Positions 9,122 to 18,500 of a stretch of 64,000 bases of DNA are shown here, in pieces (the first letter of the stretch is position 1; each line of letters opens with the position of its first letter). The DNA lies in NCBI RefSeq assembly GCF_042675665.1, contig NZ_JBHTJI010000042.1, forward strand, positions 124,001 through 188,000. The letters are read 5' to 3'. The notes beneath the pieces are model-generated. The model searched no databases, was not told where the DNA came from, and was given only the letters and a program-made list of their open reading frames with translations. A program made the position numbers and the translations under genes. The DNA comes from Mariniflexile jejuense (lineage in GTDB: Bacteria > Bacteroidota > Bacteroidia > Flavobacteriales > Flavobacteriaceae).

Positions 9122-9171
9122 GCTACAAAATTAGCTACATTATTAAGCAATTATTGCTTATATTTGTAGCA
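9121..9171. promoter_or_regulatory. Divergent promoter with nested palindromic operators (SOS-type switch)
   Basis: A perfect palindrome TAAGCAA-TTA-TTGCTTA (9144-9160) sits at the centre. Outside it TGCTACAAA (9121-9129) is matched by TTTGTAGCA (9163-9171), and GCTACA recurs at 9134-9139. Bacteroidota -7 boxes face both ways: TATATTTG at 9159-9166 for the repressor gene, and TAATTTTG at 9133-9126 for dinB. Both lie 5-8 bp from the start codons. A repressor bound here would cover both promoters. The natural candidate is the S24 protein encoded at 9174. Confidence 0.75.
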
Positions 9172-9173
9172 TT

Positions 9174-9947
9174 ATGAAAATGATTTCTAAAAACATTCGG
9201 CATTTAAGACATTTAAAGGGACTGACCCAAGAAACATTGGCTGATGACCTATCGGTTACACGTTCGCGTATCAGTTCGTATGAAGAGGGTCGCTCTGCTC
9301 CCACTATTGAGATGCTTATCCAGTTATCCGATTATTTTAAATTACCTATTGATATATTGTTACGAAACGATCTAACAAAAGCTACGGATTCCTCGTTTAT
9401 TGAGGTAGGCAACCAACGGGTGCTGTTCCCTATAACCGTGGATAACGACAACAACAATTTGATTGAAGTAATTCCTGTTAAAGCATCTGCTGGCTATCTG
9501 GAAGGATATGATGATCCTGAATATATTGAACAGCTCGAAAAAATAAAGCTCCCGTTTTTACCCACGGGTAAACATCGGGCATTTCCCATCAAAGGGGATT
9601 CCATGCTGCCTATGAAAAGTGGTTCGTATGTAGTGGGTCGTTTTGTGGAAAACAGAAATGATATTGTGAGTGGTAAGACCTATGTCCTTATCACCCTTAA
9701 TGATGGTATGGTGTACAAACGGGTGTACAACCACATTAAAGAAAAAAATGCTTTGCTGTTGGTTTCCGATAATAGCGCCTACCAACCCTACGAGGTGTAC
9801 ATTGATGAAGTGTTGGAACTTTGGGAGTTTACCTGTAGCATTAACACCCAAGAGTACAGCGAACAGGAACTGAAAATCAGCAGCATCATCAATATGTTCA
9901 ATGAATTGGGCGTGGAACTGAAAGCCCTAGAAAAACTGCAACGCTAA
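9174..9947 (+). CDS. LexA-like self-cleaving repressor (XRE HTH + S24 peptidase)
   Basis: This 257-residue regulator has an N-terminal XRE helix-turn-helix (residues about 6-62, LTQETLADDLSVTRSRISSY) and a C-terminal S24 peptidase fold. The catalytic Ser143 is in KGDSMLP and Lys182 is in VYKRVY. The likely autocleavage site is Ala107-Gly108 in KASAGYLEG. All parts needed for RecA-triggered self-cleavage are present. It would repress itself, the downstream nuclease and the divergent dinB-dnaE operon through the palindromes at 9121-9171. Its stop overlaps the next start by one base (TAATG). LexA proteins normally have a winged helix rather than an XRE domain, so this is a phage-repressor-like analogue. 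Confidence 0.93.
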   Translation: MKMISKNIRHLRHLKGLTQETLADDLSVTRSRISSYEEGRSAPTIEMLIQLSDYFKLPIDILLRNDLTKATDSSFIEVGNQRVLFPITVDNDNNNLIEVIPVKASAGYLEGYDDPEYIEQLEKIKLPFLPTGKHRAFPIKGDSMLPMKSGSYVVGRFVENRNDIVSGKTYVLITLNDGMVYKRVYNHIKEKNALLLVSDNSAYQPYEVYIDEVLELWEFTCSINTQEYSEQELKISSIINMFNELGVELKALEKLQR

Positions 9948-11287
9948 TGTATACCATCATCGATGTTGAAACGACGGGTCAGGGCAATAAAATCACTGAA
10001 ATAGCTATTTTCAAATACGATGGTTTACAAATCATCGATGAGTTTACTTCATTGGTTAACCCTGAAATGTACATTCCTGAGTACATCACGGCATTAACGG
10101 GTATCGATAATGGTATGGTTGCCGATGCACCCACTTTTTCTGAAATAGCTGATGCCATTCTGAACATTACCGAAGGCACTGTTTTTGTTGCCCACAGCGT
10201 TAATTTTGACTACAATGTGATTCGCAACGAGTTTAAAGCTATTGATATAGATTTTAACAGAAAAAAGCTTTGCACCGTAAGATTATCACGTAAATTAATT
10301 CCTGGACACAGGTCTTACAGTTTGGGCAAAATTTGTAATGCCTTGCACATTGAGATTAATGGCAGACACCGCGCAAGAGGCGATGCCGAAGCTACCGTCG
10401 TGCTATTTGAAAAGCTCTTGCGCGCTGAAGGCTCGGAAAAAGTGTTCAATGATTTCCTTAAAAAATCATCCAAAGAAGCCACCTTACCTCCACACCTACC
10501 AAGTAGCGTATTCAATGCCATCCCAAACGAACCCGGTGTATATTTTTTCAAGAACAAAAAAGGTAAGGTTATCTATGTAGGTAAGGCGAAGGATTTAAAG
10601 AAACGTGTGTTGGGACATTTTTATAATAAAACTGAAAAGGAACTTAACCTTTGCCGAGAAACCGTGGACATCGATTTTGAATTATCGGGAAGCGAACTTG
10701 TTGCATTATTAATGGAAGATGCCGCCATAAAAAAACACTTCCCAGAATACAATAAGGCTTCCAAAAGAAACCCGAAAGCCTATGCTATATTCAGTTTTGA
10801 GGACAGGAATGGTATTATCCATTTAGCGTACAACACCTTAAAAACAATACCCAACCCCATACTGACCTTTTACAACGTTACTGATTGTAGACAGTTCTTG
10901 GAACGCTTATGTACACAACACTCATTATGCCCGAAATATTGCCACCTACAGGAAGGTGTTTCCCAATGCTCGCACTATTTAATTAAAACATGCCAAGGTA
11001 TTTGCATAGATAAAGAACCCGTTACCAACTACAACCAACGGGTAAAAAGTGCCATTGACCAAACCATTGCATCTTCAAAAGACGTAGTAATCAAAGAAAG
11101 AGGACGCCATTCTGAAGAAGAAGCCTTTGTACTCATCAAAAACAATGTGTATTTGGGTTATGGATTTATTGATAGATCGGAACAAATAACTACTAATGAG
11201 GCGTTGGAAAATTATTTGATTCCTCAAAAGAATAATGTGGATGTGCAGAAAGTCCTTAAAAATTTACTATTAAAAAGTATTACTTAA
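9947..11287 (+). CDS. DnaQ-type 3'-5' exonuclease fused to a GIY-YIG (UvrC/Cho-like) nuclease domain
   Basis: This is a two-nuclease fusion of 446 residues. The N-terminal third is a DEDD exonuclease of the DNA polymerase III epsilon type: DVETT (D6, E8), HSVNFD (D88) and HRARGD (H141, D146). Residues about 190-280 form a GIY-YIG domain (GVYFFKNKKGKVIYVGKAKD), as in the N-terminal half of UvrC and in Cho. The rest contains a cysteine-rich stretch with SLCPKYCHL and CQGICID. The gene is translationally coupled to the LexA-like repressor. A role in excision or processing at damage sites, or as a proofreader for the DnaE-like polymerase, is inference. It converges with the DUF4132 gene, 2 bp between stops. 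Confidence 0.9.
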   Translation: MYTIIDVETTGQGNKITEIAIFKYDGLQIIDEFTSLVNPEMYIPEYITALTGIDNGMVADAPTFSEIADAILNITEGTVFVAHSVNFDYNVIRNEFKAIDIDFNRKKLCTVRLSRKLIPGHRSYSLGKICNALHIEINGRHRARGDAEATVVLFEKLLRAEGSEKVFNDFLKKSSKEATLPPHLPSSVFNAIPNEPGVYFFKNKKGKVIYVGKAKDLKKRVLGHFYNKTEKELNLCRETVDIDFELSGSELVALLMEDAAIKKHFPEYNKASKRNPKAYAIFSFEDRNGIIHLAYNTLKTIPNPILTFYNVTDCRQFLERLCTQHSLCPKYCHLQEGVSQCSHYLIKTCQGICIDKEPVTNYNQRVKSAIDQTIASSKDVVIKERGRHSEEEAFVLIKNNVYLGYGFIDRSEQITTNEALENYLIPQKNNVDVQKVLKNLLLKSIT

Positions 11288-11289
11288 AA

Positions 11290-13908
11290 TTAACCCTTTC
11301 TATTGATTTGGCTTAAAATAGTAGTATCTGTTATCTTATCATCTTCCGCAAGTAAAAATGCTTTGCTAAGCACTAAAGACAATCCCCTATCTCCTTCAAA
11401 TGGTAAAAACACATTTTCAGTATTTACATCTTTTCCTCTAGCCGGAACTATACATAAATATTGGTCGTTTGGTTCCATTAAAATATTTGTGCTACCAATA
11501 TGAATTTTATAAGTTCTTTTTGTTCCCTTTATTTTTAGAAACTTGCCTTCAAAAGAAGCTACTTTTCCGATTTTTAACCTCGGCACTATTTTTTCAAGTA
11601 TTTCTTTTCTTGTTTTAGCAACTTCTGTTAACTCACCAAATGAATAACTTGTCCAATAATCGGTATATTGCGGTAAACCACCATTATCTCTCCATTGTGG
11701 GTCATTACCAACACTAGCAACACCAACAAACAGATCGACATCCCTCATAATTTCTGATAGAATAATTTTAGGAATTTCGATTAAATCCTTTACCTCATTT
11801 TCAGTATTAACAAAACGCACTTGATCCGTTGCTACATAGTCCCAAATTCCTGCATCATTCCAAGCTTCACTTGCATTTACTTCATTTATCCAAAATTGAG
11901 CTTCTAAATTATATTCTTTTAATGCTATTTTAGCTATATCACCATCTCTACCATCGTCAAAAGCTCCCAATAAAGAATAATGCCAACCTCTTAGCCCTGT
12001 TAGTGCTTTAAACTGATGTTGCTTTAATAAATGGGCAGCCATTCTATTGCTGTAGGTTTTTGTGTTTATTTCCGCATCAGTTAAAATATATACTTCGCGA
12101 TAAGCCTGTTTTAATGCTTGTTTGATATTTAATTCCTCAAGCCTATTTCTCCAAGCTAAAACCTCATTTACTTCGGCGTTTATGGGATGCCATAATTTAA
12201 CTTCTGCCTCATTGTTTATACAGGTTAAAGCATTACCCTTAACATCAACCCATTCTTCTTTAACCCATAAACCACTTTCTTCTTTATCTCCTGTCTTAAA
12301 AGTCCAAATCAAATCTTTAGCAATAAAGTTAACTAAACCATGATTTAAATAAAATTTTAAAAAATTATCATATGTCCAAACTCTATTATACAAATACAAT
12401 CGGTCTATCCTATCTCTTTGGGCAGTTAAGTATTTCTTTATTTGGACAACACTATCTTTTGCTTTTTTTAAAGTTTGCTTATGCTTACTTGTATCCTTTA
12501 TAAAAGATGGTGCCGTTTTTTGAATACTACCATCTGGTTTTACCCATGTTAGAGCTACTTTTCCTAAAGCTTCAATTTTAACCTCTAAAGTATAATCATC
12601 AAAAACATAAGTTTTAAATCCATTTACCAATCCAAAATCTGGAATCGATAATTCTTCAATTTCCGATGTTGATATACCTAGTTTTTGTGATGAAGCTTCT
12701 ATATACTTTCCAATAATGGCTTTAGTATTATTCTGCTTGATTTTTAGTTTTAGTCTAGACAAATGGCTAATGCCTTCTAGCCCTTTAACACTTCCCAAAG
12801 TGTAAATGCAGGCATTGCCAACTCCCGCCGCCGTGGGACCAACACCGGGTATTTTATCAAAACAACGCTCGGTTAATTTAGCGATAATGTTGAGTGTTTT
12901 AGAATCATAAAACTTTGACATACTCCAAAGTAGTCCTTTTAAGAAAATAAGATTCTTTTCATGCAAAAACTCATTTGCTACATAATTATAAACCCGTCCA
13001 TCTGGGTATCTAACTTGTTTTGGTGTTTCAATTACTTTTAATGAGGCGGTAAATTCAAGCCACTCTTGTACTATGCTTTTATATTTTTCTAGCCCAATAC
13101 TGTCAATAATATCACTCGTTTCTTTTAAATATTTTTGAGTTGGTTTAGCCCCTGTGGCTTTCATAAACAAATGAAACAATGTATACATTGAATCTTGCAT
13201 GTCACTTTTTAAGCCTAATATTTGAGGATTAACCATATGTGATAATCTATCATCTGGCAAAGTATATGGTGGAGCTTTACTTAGGTCATTTTCACTTTCA
13301 AAGACAATTTTTTCTAACTTAACTTTAATCTTTTCTAAATCGGCTCCCCAATAATTTTTTTTAGAAGTATGCTTTAGCGAGTCCAATAAGTCTTTTAAGT
13401 AAAACTTCAAGGTATTATCTAATCCTTCTTTTTTTACTAAACGCTCTATTTGTTGAACCGCAAACCCAATAGGCCAAAAGGTGAAACTTTTAATATTTCT
13501 TTCATCTGAAATTTTAAACTCATTAATCAATCTAATAATATCATCGGATGATAAATCTAGATTACTGCGCATTAAAAGGTTTAATAATTCAGAATATGTG
13601 TATTTTTTTTGCCAGTTTAATTCTCTTCCTGAAAAATTTCCTGATTTCTTATAAATAGTTTCAGAGGTATTTATTGGTTCAATTAAATAGAAAACTAACG
13701 CTTTTTTGGTAGTTGAATCTAATTCCTTTATAGTTTTATAGGATTTTAATTTACCAATTGAACCCGAAGAAACGTAATTACCATATTGGTTTTTGCTATA
13801 GTTTTCAGCAAGTAAATCATCAAGTAATTTTTCAAATTGATTGTTTACAGGTTTTTCAGCAAACTCTTTCTTGCCAAATAAGTTTCTAAAACTTTCTTTA
13901 ATTCCCAT
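11290..13908 (-). CDS. Large DUF4132-domain protein (MolR/YehI-like)
   Basis: This cytoplasmic protein of 872 residues has no signal peptide or membrane segment. The N-terminal 400 residues are helix-rich and repeat-like. A segment reading FDKIPGVGPTAAGVGNACIY follows, then the DUF4132 core in the middle: an acid-rich LEVKIEALGKVALTWVKPDG region and AQRDRIDRLYLYNRVWTYDN. The C-terminal region includes LRGWHYSLLGAFDDG. E. coli relatives are MolR and YehI, whose biochemistry is not established. It is the last gene of a three-gene set; the two small genes upstream are 2 bp and 1 bp apart, so they surely form an operon. The position beside a type I RM operon on a mobile island suggests defence, which is only inference. 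Confidence 0.75.
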   Translation of the reverse strand: MGIKESFRNLFGKKEFAEKPVNNQFEKLLDDLLAENYSKNQYGNYVSSGSIGKLKSYKTIKELDSTTKKALVFYLIEPINTSETIYKKSGNFSGRELNWQKKYTYSELLNLLMRSNLDLSSDDIIRLINEFKISDERNIKSFTFWPIGFAVQQIERLVKKEGLDNTLKFYLKDLLDSLKHTSKKNYWGADLEKIKVKLEKIVFESENDLSKAPPYTLPDDRLSHMVNPQILGLKSDMQDSMYTLFHLFMKATGAKPTQKYLKETSDIIDSIGLEKYKSIVQEWLEFTASLKVIETPKQVRYPDGRVYNYVANEFLHEKNLIFLKGLLWSMSKFYDSKTLNIIAKLTERCFDKIPGVGPTAAGVGNACIYTLGSVKGLEGISHLSRLKLKIKQNNTKAIIGKYIEASSQKLGISTSEIEELSIPDFGLVNGFKTYVFDDYTLEVKIEALGKVALTWVKPDGSIQKTAPSFIKDTSKHKQTLKKAKDSVVQIKKYLTAQRDRIDRLYLYNRVWTYDNFLKFYLNHGLVNFIAKDLIWTFKTGDKEESGLWVKEEWVDVKGNALTCINNEAEVKLWHPINAEVNEVLAWRNRLEELNIKQALKQAYREVYILTDAEINTKTYSNRMAAHLLKQHQFKALTGLRGWHYSLLGAFDDGRDGDIAKIALKEYNLEAQFWINEVNASEAWNDAGIWDYVATDQVRFVNTENEVKDLIEIPKIILSEIMRDVDLFVGVASVGNDPQWRDNGGLPQYTDYWTSYSFGELTEVAKTRKEILEKIVPRLKIGKVASFEGKFLKIKGTKRTYKIHIGSTNILMEPNDQYLCIVPARGKDVNTENVFLPFEGDRGLSLVLSKAFLLAEDDKITDTTILSQINRKG

Positions 13909-13910
13909 GT

Positions 13911-14303
13911 TTATCCGCCAACTAATTGTGTTAGTTTAATAAAATTAACTGTAGTATCTTTACCAATAAGTACTTCTTGTTCTAAATCCTCGGCTTGTTG
14001 CTCGTCAATTAAAATAAAATAACTGTTTTTATAAAAAGCATCCCAAGCAATTAAAACTTGTTTTTCTATATCTATTCTTCGGTTTCTGTCTTTAAGCTTG
14101 AACCCATTTAAGGTTTTTTCAGTATCATTGGGTTGAATAAGCCCCTTGAAATATTCTGGTAGTTTTTCGTTATATGCTTTTACTTCGGCTTCTACCCTGG
14201 CTGCAATTAACTCCTTAACAGTGGTGCGTTCATTTTTTACAGCGATGGTAATTTGGTTGAGAATGTCTCCCGTAAATGTGACGTCTTTTAGTACTAGTTC
14301 CAT
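13911..14303 (-). CDS. Hypothetical 130-residue protein of the DUF4132 cluster
   Basis: The protein has a predicted alpha/beta look with long charged helices (TIAVKNERTTVKELIAARVE). It ends in a short hydrophobic strand and VGG. There is no signal peptide, membrane segment or recognised motif. Its stop is 2 bp before the DUF4132 gene, and its start is 1 bp after the upstream gene's stop. All three are therefore translated from one message and likely work together. I do not recognise the family. Confidence 0.65.
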   Translation of the reverse strand: MELVLKDVTFTGDILNQITIAVKNERTTVKELIAARVEAEVKAYNEKLPEYFKGLIQPNDTEKTLNGFKLKDRNRRIDIEKQVLIAWDAFYKNSYFILIDEQQAEDLEQEVLIGKDTTVNFIKLTQLVGG

Positions 14304-14304
14304 A

Positions 14305-14727
14305 TTATAATAATGTGTTAATATCAGTTTCCTTTATTTCTCCTTGTCCCATCTGATCGAAACCAGTCATTAATTCAAAAGCATCAGCTTCTATGGGTTT
14401 CCATTGTTTGCCTGTATATTTAAAATTGAAATACAATGTTTCTTCGTTTAATCTACCATGGTTACATAATACTACTTCTAGCCGATCTCCAGATTTTAAA
14501 TCGAGGTTTTTATCGAAAGCATCCGCAGAATTTAAAGTATTAAGCATCAGCTCTTCATTAATATCAAACATGGGATTGAACATTTGTGGAAGTGTTGGCA
14601 TACCTACTACAATCAAATCTTTATTTTTATTATATCTATGCAAAACCCAATAATGATTGAGTTCTTCAATGTCAATATTAACATCAACACAAGTGCAAAA
14701 CTTAATTTTACCCGACACTTTACACAT
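14305..14727 (-). CDS. Hypothetical 140-residue protein of the DUF4132 cluster (MCKxxGKIKFCTC N-terminus)
   Basis: The start MCKVSGKIKFCTC carries three cysteines within 13 residues, which might bind metal. The rest is a predicted beta-rich fold (HYWVLHRYNKNKDLIVVG, RLEVVLCNHGRLNEETLYFN). It is the first gene of the three-gene DUF4132 set. A gap of 91 bp separates it from the YgjP-like gene upstream, so it could have its own promoter or be read through from the RM operon. Function unknown; the tight linkage to the DUF4132 gene is the main clue. Confidence 0.65.
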   Translation of the reverse strand: MCKVSGKIKFCTCVDVNIDIEELNHYWVLHRYNKNKDLIVVGMPTLPQMFNPMFDINEELMLNTLNSADAFDKNLDLKSGDRLEVVLCNHGRLNEETLYFNFKYTGKQWKPIEADAFELMTGFDQMGQGEIKETDINTLL

Positions 14728-14818
14728 TATCTGTTTTTAATATAAAATTATTTCAAGCTTTTTTTGGACATAACAAATAGGTTAAATCAGTTATGGTAAT
14801 TTAAATATAATAATATTG

Positions 14819-15511
14819 CTACAACTTCATCCCATACATTTTATCGTCCATTTCTTTCCAGTTTGGTATGTGTTTGGAAAGTTCTGCCCAAAATTCTTTG
14901 GAATGGTTTTTTACTTTAGTGTGTACTAGTTCGTGTACTATGAGATAATCAATTAAACTAAAAGGCAGTTTAATGGCATCTATATTTATTAAAATGCTAT
15001 TGGTGGGTGTACAACTACCCCAGCGTTTTTCTAATTTTCTAATCTTTACATCTTTAAAGTCCAAACCCGTTTTTTTTGCCCATTTTTTAACCCTAGGCAG
15101 TATTTTCTCTTGGGCTTTGGCTCTAAAAAAGTCTTCGAATGCTCCTTTTAAAGTGTCTTGGATGTTTTGGTCTTTGGGAACCAATACTTTGAATTTCGAT
15201 TCCGTAAAATCAATAGTTACTTCGTCTAAATCTTGCTTTACAAATAGCTCTACATAGTACTTTTTCCCTAAGTAGGGTATTCTAGACCCTGTTACAATAT
15301 CGTCATAACCTATAGCTTCTACCAATTCCATTTTTTCCAATATCCATCGGGCTTTTTTAAGTATAAACGCCTGTTCTTTTTCCAATGGTACAGGGCTGCC
15401 CTTTAGCATCACCCCCGTATCTTTTTGTACACTGATGTAATGCGATTTTAGCCCTTCTTTTGGAAGGAATGTATATTCTATAACCTTATCTCCGTACTGT
15501 ACTTTAGGCAT
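14819..15511 (-). CDS. YgjP/SprT-like zinc metallopeptidase domain protein (DUF45, M48-like)
   Basis: This 230-residue cytoplasmic protein carries the zinc-peptidase signature HELVHTKVKNH (HExxH with a further His) inside LIDYLIVHELVH. The family hallmark RKLEKRWGSCTPTNSILINI is also present. YgjP-type proteins are often encoded beside hsdR in type I RM loci. Their cellular substrate is not established, and a role in modulating the restriction complex is a guess. The start overlaps the 3' end of hsdR by 8 bp, which shows translational coupling. It is the last gene of the RM operon. Confidence 0.88.
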   Translation of the reverse strand: MPKVQYGDKVIEYTFLPKEGLKSHYISVQKDTGVMLKGSPVPLEKEQAFILKKARWILEKMELVEAIGYDDIVTGSRIPYLGKKYYVELFVKQDLDEVTIDFTESKFKVLVPKDQNIQDTLKGAFEDFFRAKAQEKILPRVKKWAKKTGLDFKDVKIRKLEKRWGSCTPTNSILINIDAIKLPFSLIDYLIVHELVHTKVKNHSKEFWAELSKHIPNWKEMDDKMYGMKL

Positions 15512-18500
15512 CTTTGTTTTTTATAAGTACCTCTACCAATTCTTTTGCTTTTTCTTTGGCAGCTTCCCGTTCTATTTTGGCAGTGGTTAAATAGCGGCGC
15601 ATCTTATTTTCTATATCCTTTTTTACCTGTCCTTTTGCTTGCCAACCCACAATGTTTAACTCGCCCGCTATCAGGTCGAATATGGTTTTTGTGGCATCTT
15701 CGGCATCTTCAGCAAACAACACTTTCATAGCATCATAAACTGCTCGTTCGCGTTCTGTTTTAAAACCTTTTGCCTCACCTTCTTTTTGTTGCTCTATGAT
15801 TTCATCTTGCATTTCGGCATAGGCTTTTAACAGTTCCAATTGCGTGATGCGTTCTTCGGCTTTTAACTTCAACAGTTCATCCAAACGTTGCGCCAAGGGT
15901 TTATAAAAATCGGGGTTTTTATCTAAACCTACTTTTATGGTGTGTTTTAAATTGTTGCGCATTTTCAACTCTTTGGTAGCTGGCGATGCGTTCATGATTT
16001 CCTCCTTAAACTTATCCTTGTCTATAATGGAAATGGGCTCTTCCAATAGGTTTTCTACGCCTTGGGCTATTAAGTGCGCATCTATCATACCTTGCAGCAT
16101 GTTACTTTCGTCTTTGGTAATCTTCAGTTCTTCATCATCCGGAAAGGCGTTTCTAGCTCTTAGTTTTATTTCATTGAAAAGCTTAAAATCCCCTTGGTAC
16201 TTCATCGCCTTGGTATTGGGTAGTACGATGTTAAGCGATTTATTAAAATCCTTTAAAAGCGTTTTAAAATCATCGCGTTTGTTGATGGGTTCTATAAACC
16301 TAACCGCGGCATCCATATAGTCGTTGCGGTTGTAATGCCTATCAATGCGTAAGGGTTTGAAAAAATCGACCAGCTTGGTGTGGTTCATTTCCAACTTGGG
16401 CAACTCTTCGTTGATGTTCTTTAAAATATCGTCTGGTCGGATATCACCCGAAAATATTTCCAATGCCTGTATTAAATTGGCGGTAATACCATTATAGTCT
16501 ACAATATAGCCCGCTGCTTTTCCTTTTCTGCTGCGGTTTACCCTAGCAATGGCTTGCAACAGGTTATGTTCCTTTAAGGGTTTATCTAAATACAAACAGG
16601 AGGCTATGGGGGCATCCCACCCGGTAAGCAACATATCGGACACAATTATAAAAGCAGTATTATCATATTTCTTTTTGCCCGATTTCTCCGTGTCTGCTTC
16701 ATCTCCAAAAGGCAATTTAAAACTATCGGTTACCTCTTTAATGGCTTCGGGTGCGACTAGGTGTATGGGCTTTTTATCTTGTGGGTGCTTTCTATTCCAC
16801 TCCAAGACTTCATAGTATTCCTTGGCAATGGGGTCCGATTTTAGCGACCCCATGCTCATCACCACTTTCGATTCAAACCCATGATAGCCTTGGTCTTTCA
16901 ACCGTTGCAGGGCTTCTTGGTATCTTAATGCGTGTGGCCGACCACTACATACTATCATGGCTTTATGCCCATCTGGATGTATTTTATCCCTAAAATGGTC
17001 TACAATATGTTTTACAATGTCGTTTATACGCCCTTTACTCAATTGGTATTTGCGTAAGGCATCGCTTTTTAGCTTATCTTTTTTCTCTGCGGAATAGTCT
17101 CCAAACTTTTCTTCAAACTCCTTGTCCAGTGCCTCTTTTTTAACATCCAGTTTGGCAATGCCTTCGTCGTACAGCAACTCTACCGTGGCACCATCGGCAA
17201 CGGCTTCTTTTATGGTATATACATCTATATAATCGCCCCCGTAAAACTCGCCTAGGGTCGATTTATCTTCTTTTGAAATGGGCGTACCCGTAAAAGCCAC
17301 AAATTTGGCATTGGGCAATACGGTACGCATAAACGATGCTAAAAACCCGTAATGGCTGCGGTGAGCCTCATCGACTAAAATATAAAGGTTTTCTTTTTTT
17401 GACAGTTCTTCCAATTGAATTTCCACCCGTTCCACCTCTACCCACTTTCCTTTTTGAAGTTCTTTGGTAATTTTTATAAGGGTCTTTTCCTTTAGGTGTT
17501 TTTCAATCATCACATCACCACGTTCTTCCATTTCGGTTTGGTCGGTGCTGGCGGTGGCTTCTTTATCGGTTTCCTGAAACTTTTGTATGGTGGTGGTAAT
17601 AATACCCCCGTAATCGTTACGCAGTAATTTATCCAAATGCACCACAGATGAAGCTTGGTTTACGTTTTTAAAACCCACATTTTGCAAGGTGGTGGTAATT
17701 TGCCTATCCAAATCCTTTCTATCGGTCATAATCATAACCGTGGGATTGTTAAAACCGTATTCGGGGGCTTGCAGTTTTCTAGCTACATATGCCATGGTTA
17801 ACGATTTACCCGAGCCTTGGGTGTGCCACACCACACCGCCTTCACCCGCTTGCAATCGGGTAATGGTTTTGTTGGTGGCACGTATTTGTTGGTAACGCGG
17901 TAGTTTTTTTATGGTAACGCCCTCATCCAGTTCAAACAGTACAAAATGCCTGATGATGTCCAGCACCCGCTCCTTTTTAAATAAGGCCAGGAGTAATTTA
18001 TCTTGCTCGGTTTTTGCCAAGTCTAATATATCGGTATCGTCTTTACTGGTTTTAAACACCGAATAAAATTGTTTTGGGGCATTGATAGCGCCATATCTAC
18101 CGCCTACTTGCCATATACCGGCGCATATTTGGTTGTAATGAAACAGTTTTGGTGAGTTTTCTTGGTAATATTTTAAATCGTTATAAGCTGAATCCCACGC
18201 CGTGGGTGCTGTGGGCGATTTACATTCTATAACACCTATGGGCAAGCCATTGATATACACCACCAAATCGGGTACCGAGTTTTGGTACCTACCGTGGTAT
18301 TTTATTTGATTTACCACCAAAAAATCATTGTTATTTGGGGTTAGATAGTCTATAAAATGAACCGCTTTAAATTCCTCTACCCCGTTAATTACCTGTTTTA
18401 CGGTAAAGGTACCGCCTTTAATAAGCTCCCAAATGTTTTGGTTTATTTCCATTAAGGATGCGCCGTTTACACTGGTTATTTGGGTAAAGGCTTTGTTTAG

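Noticed and set aside
9558..9851. 97-residue minus-strand ORF within the LexA-like gene
   Set aside because: It lies fully inside a gene with all catalytic residues visible; no homology pattern is seen in the antisense frame.
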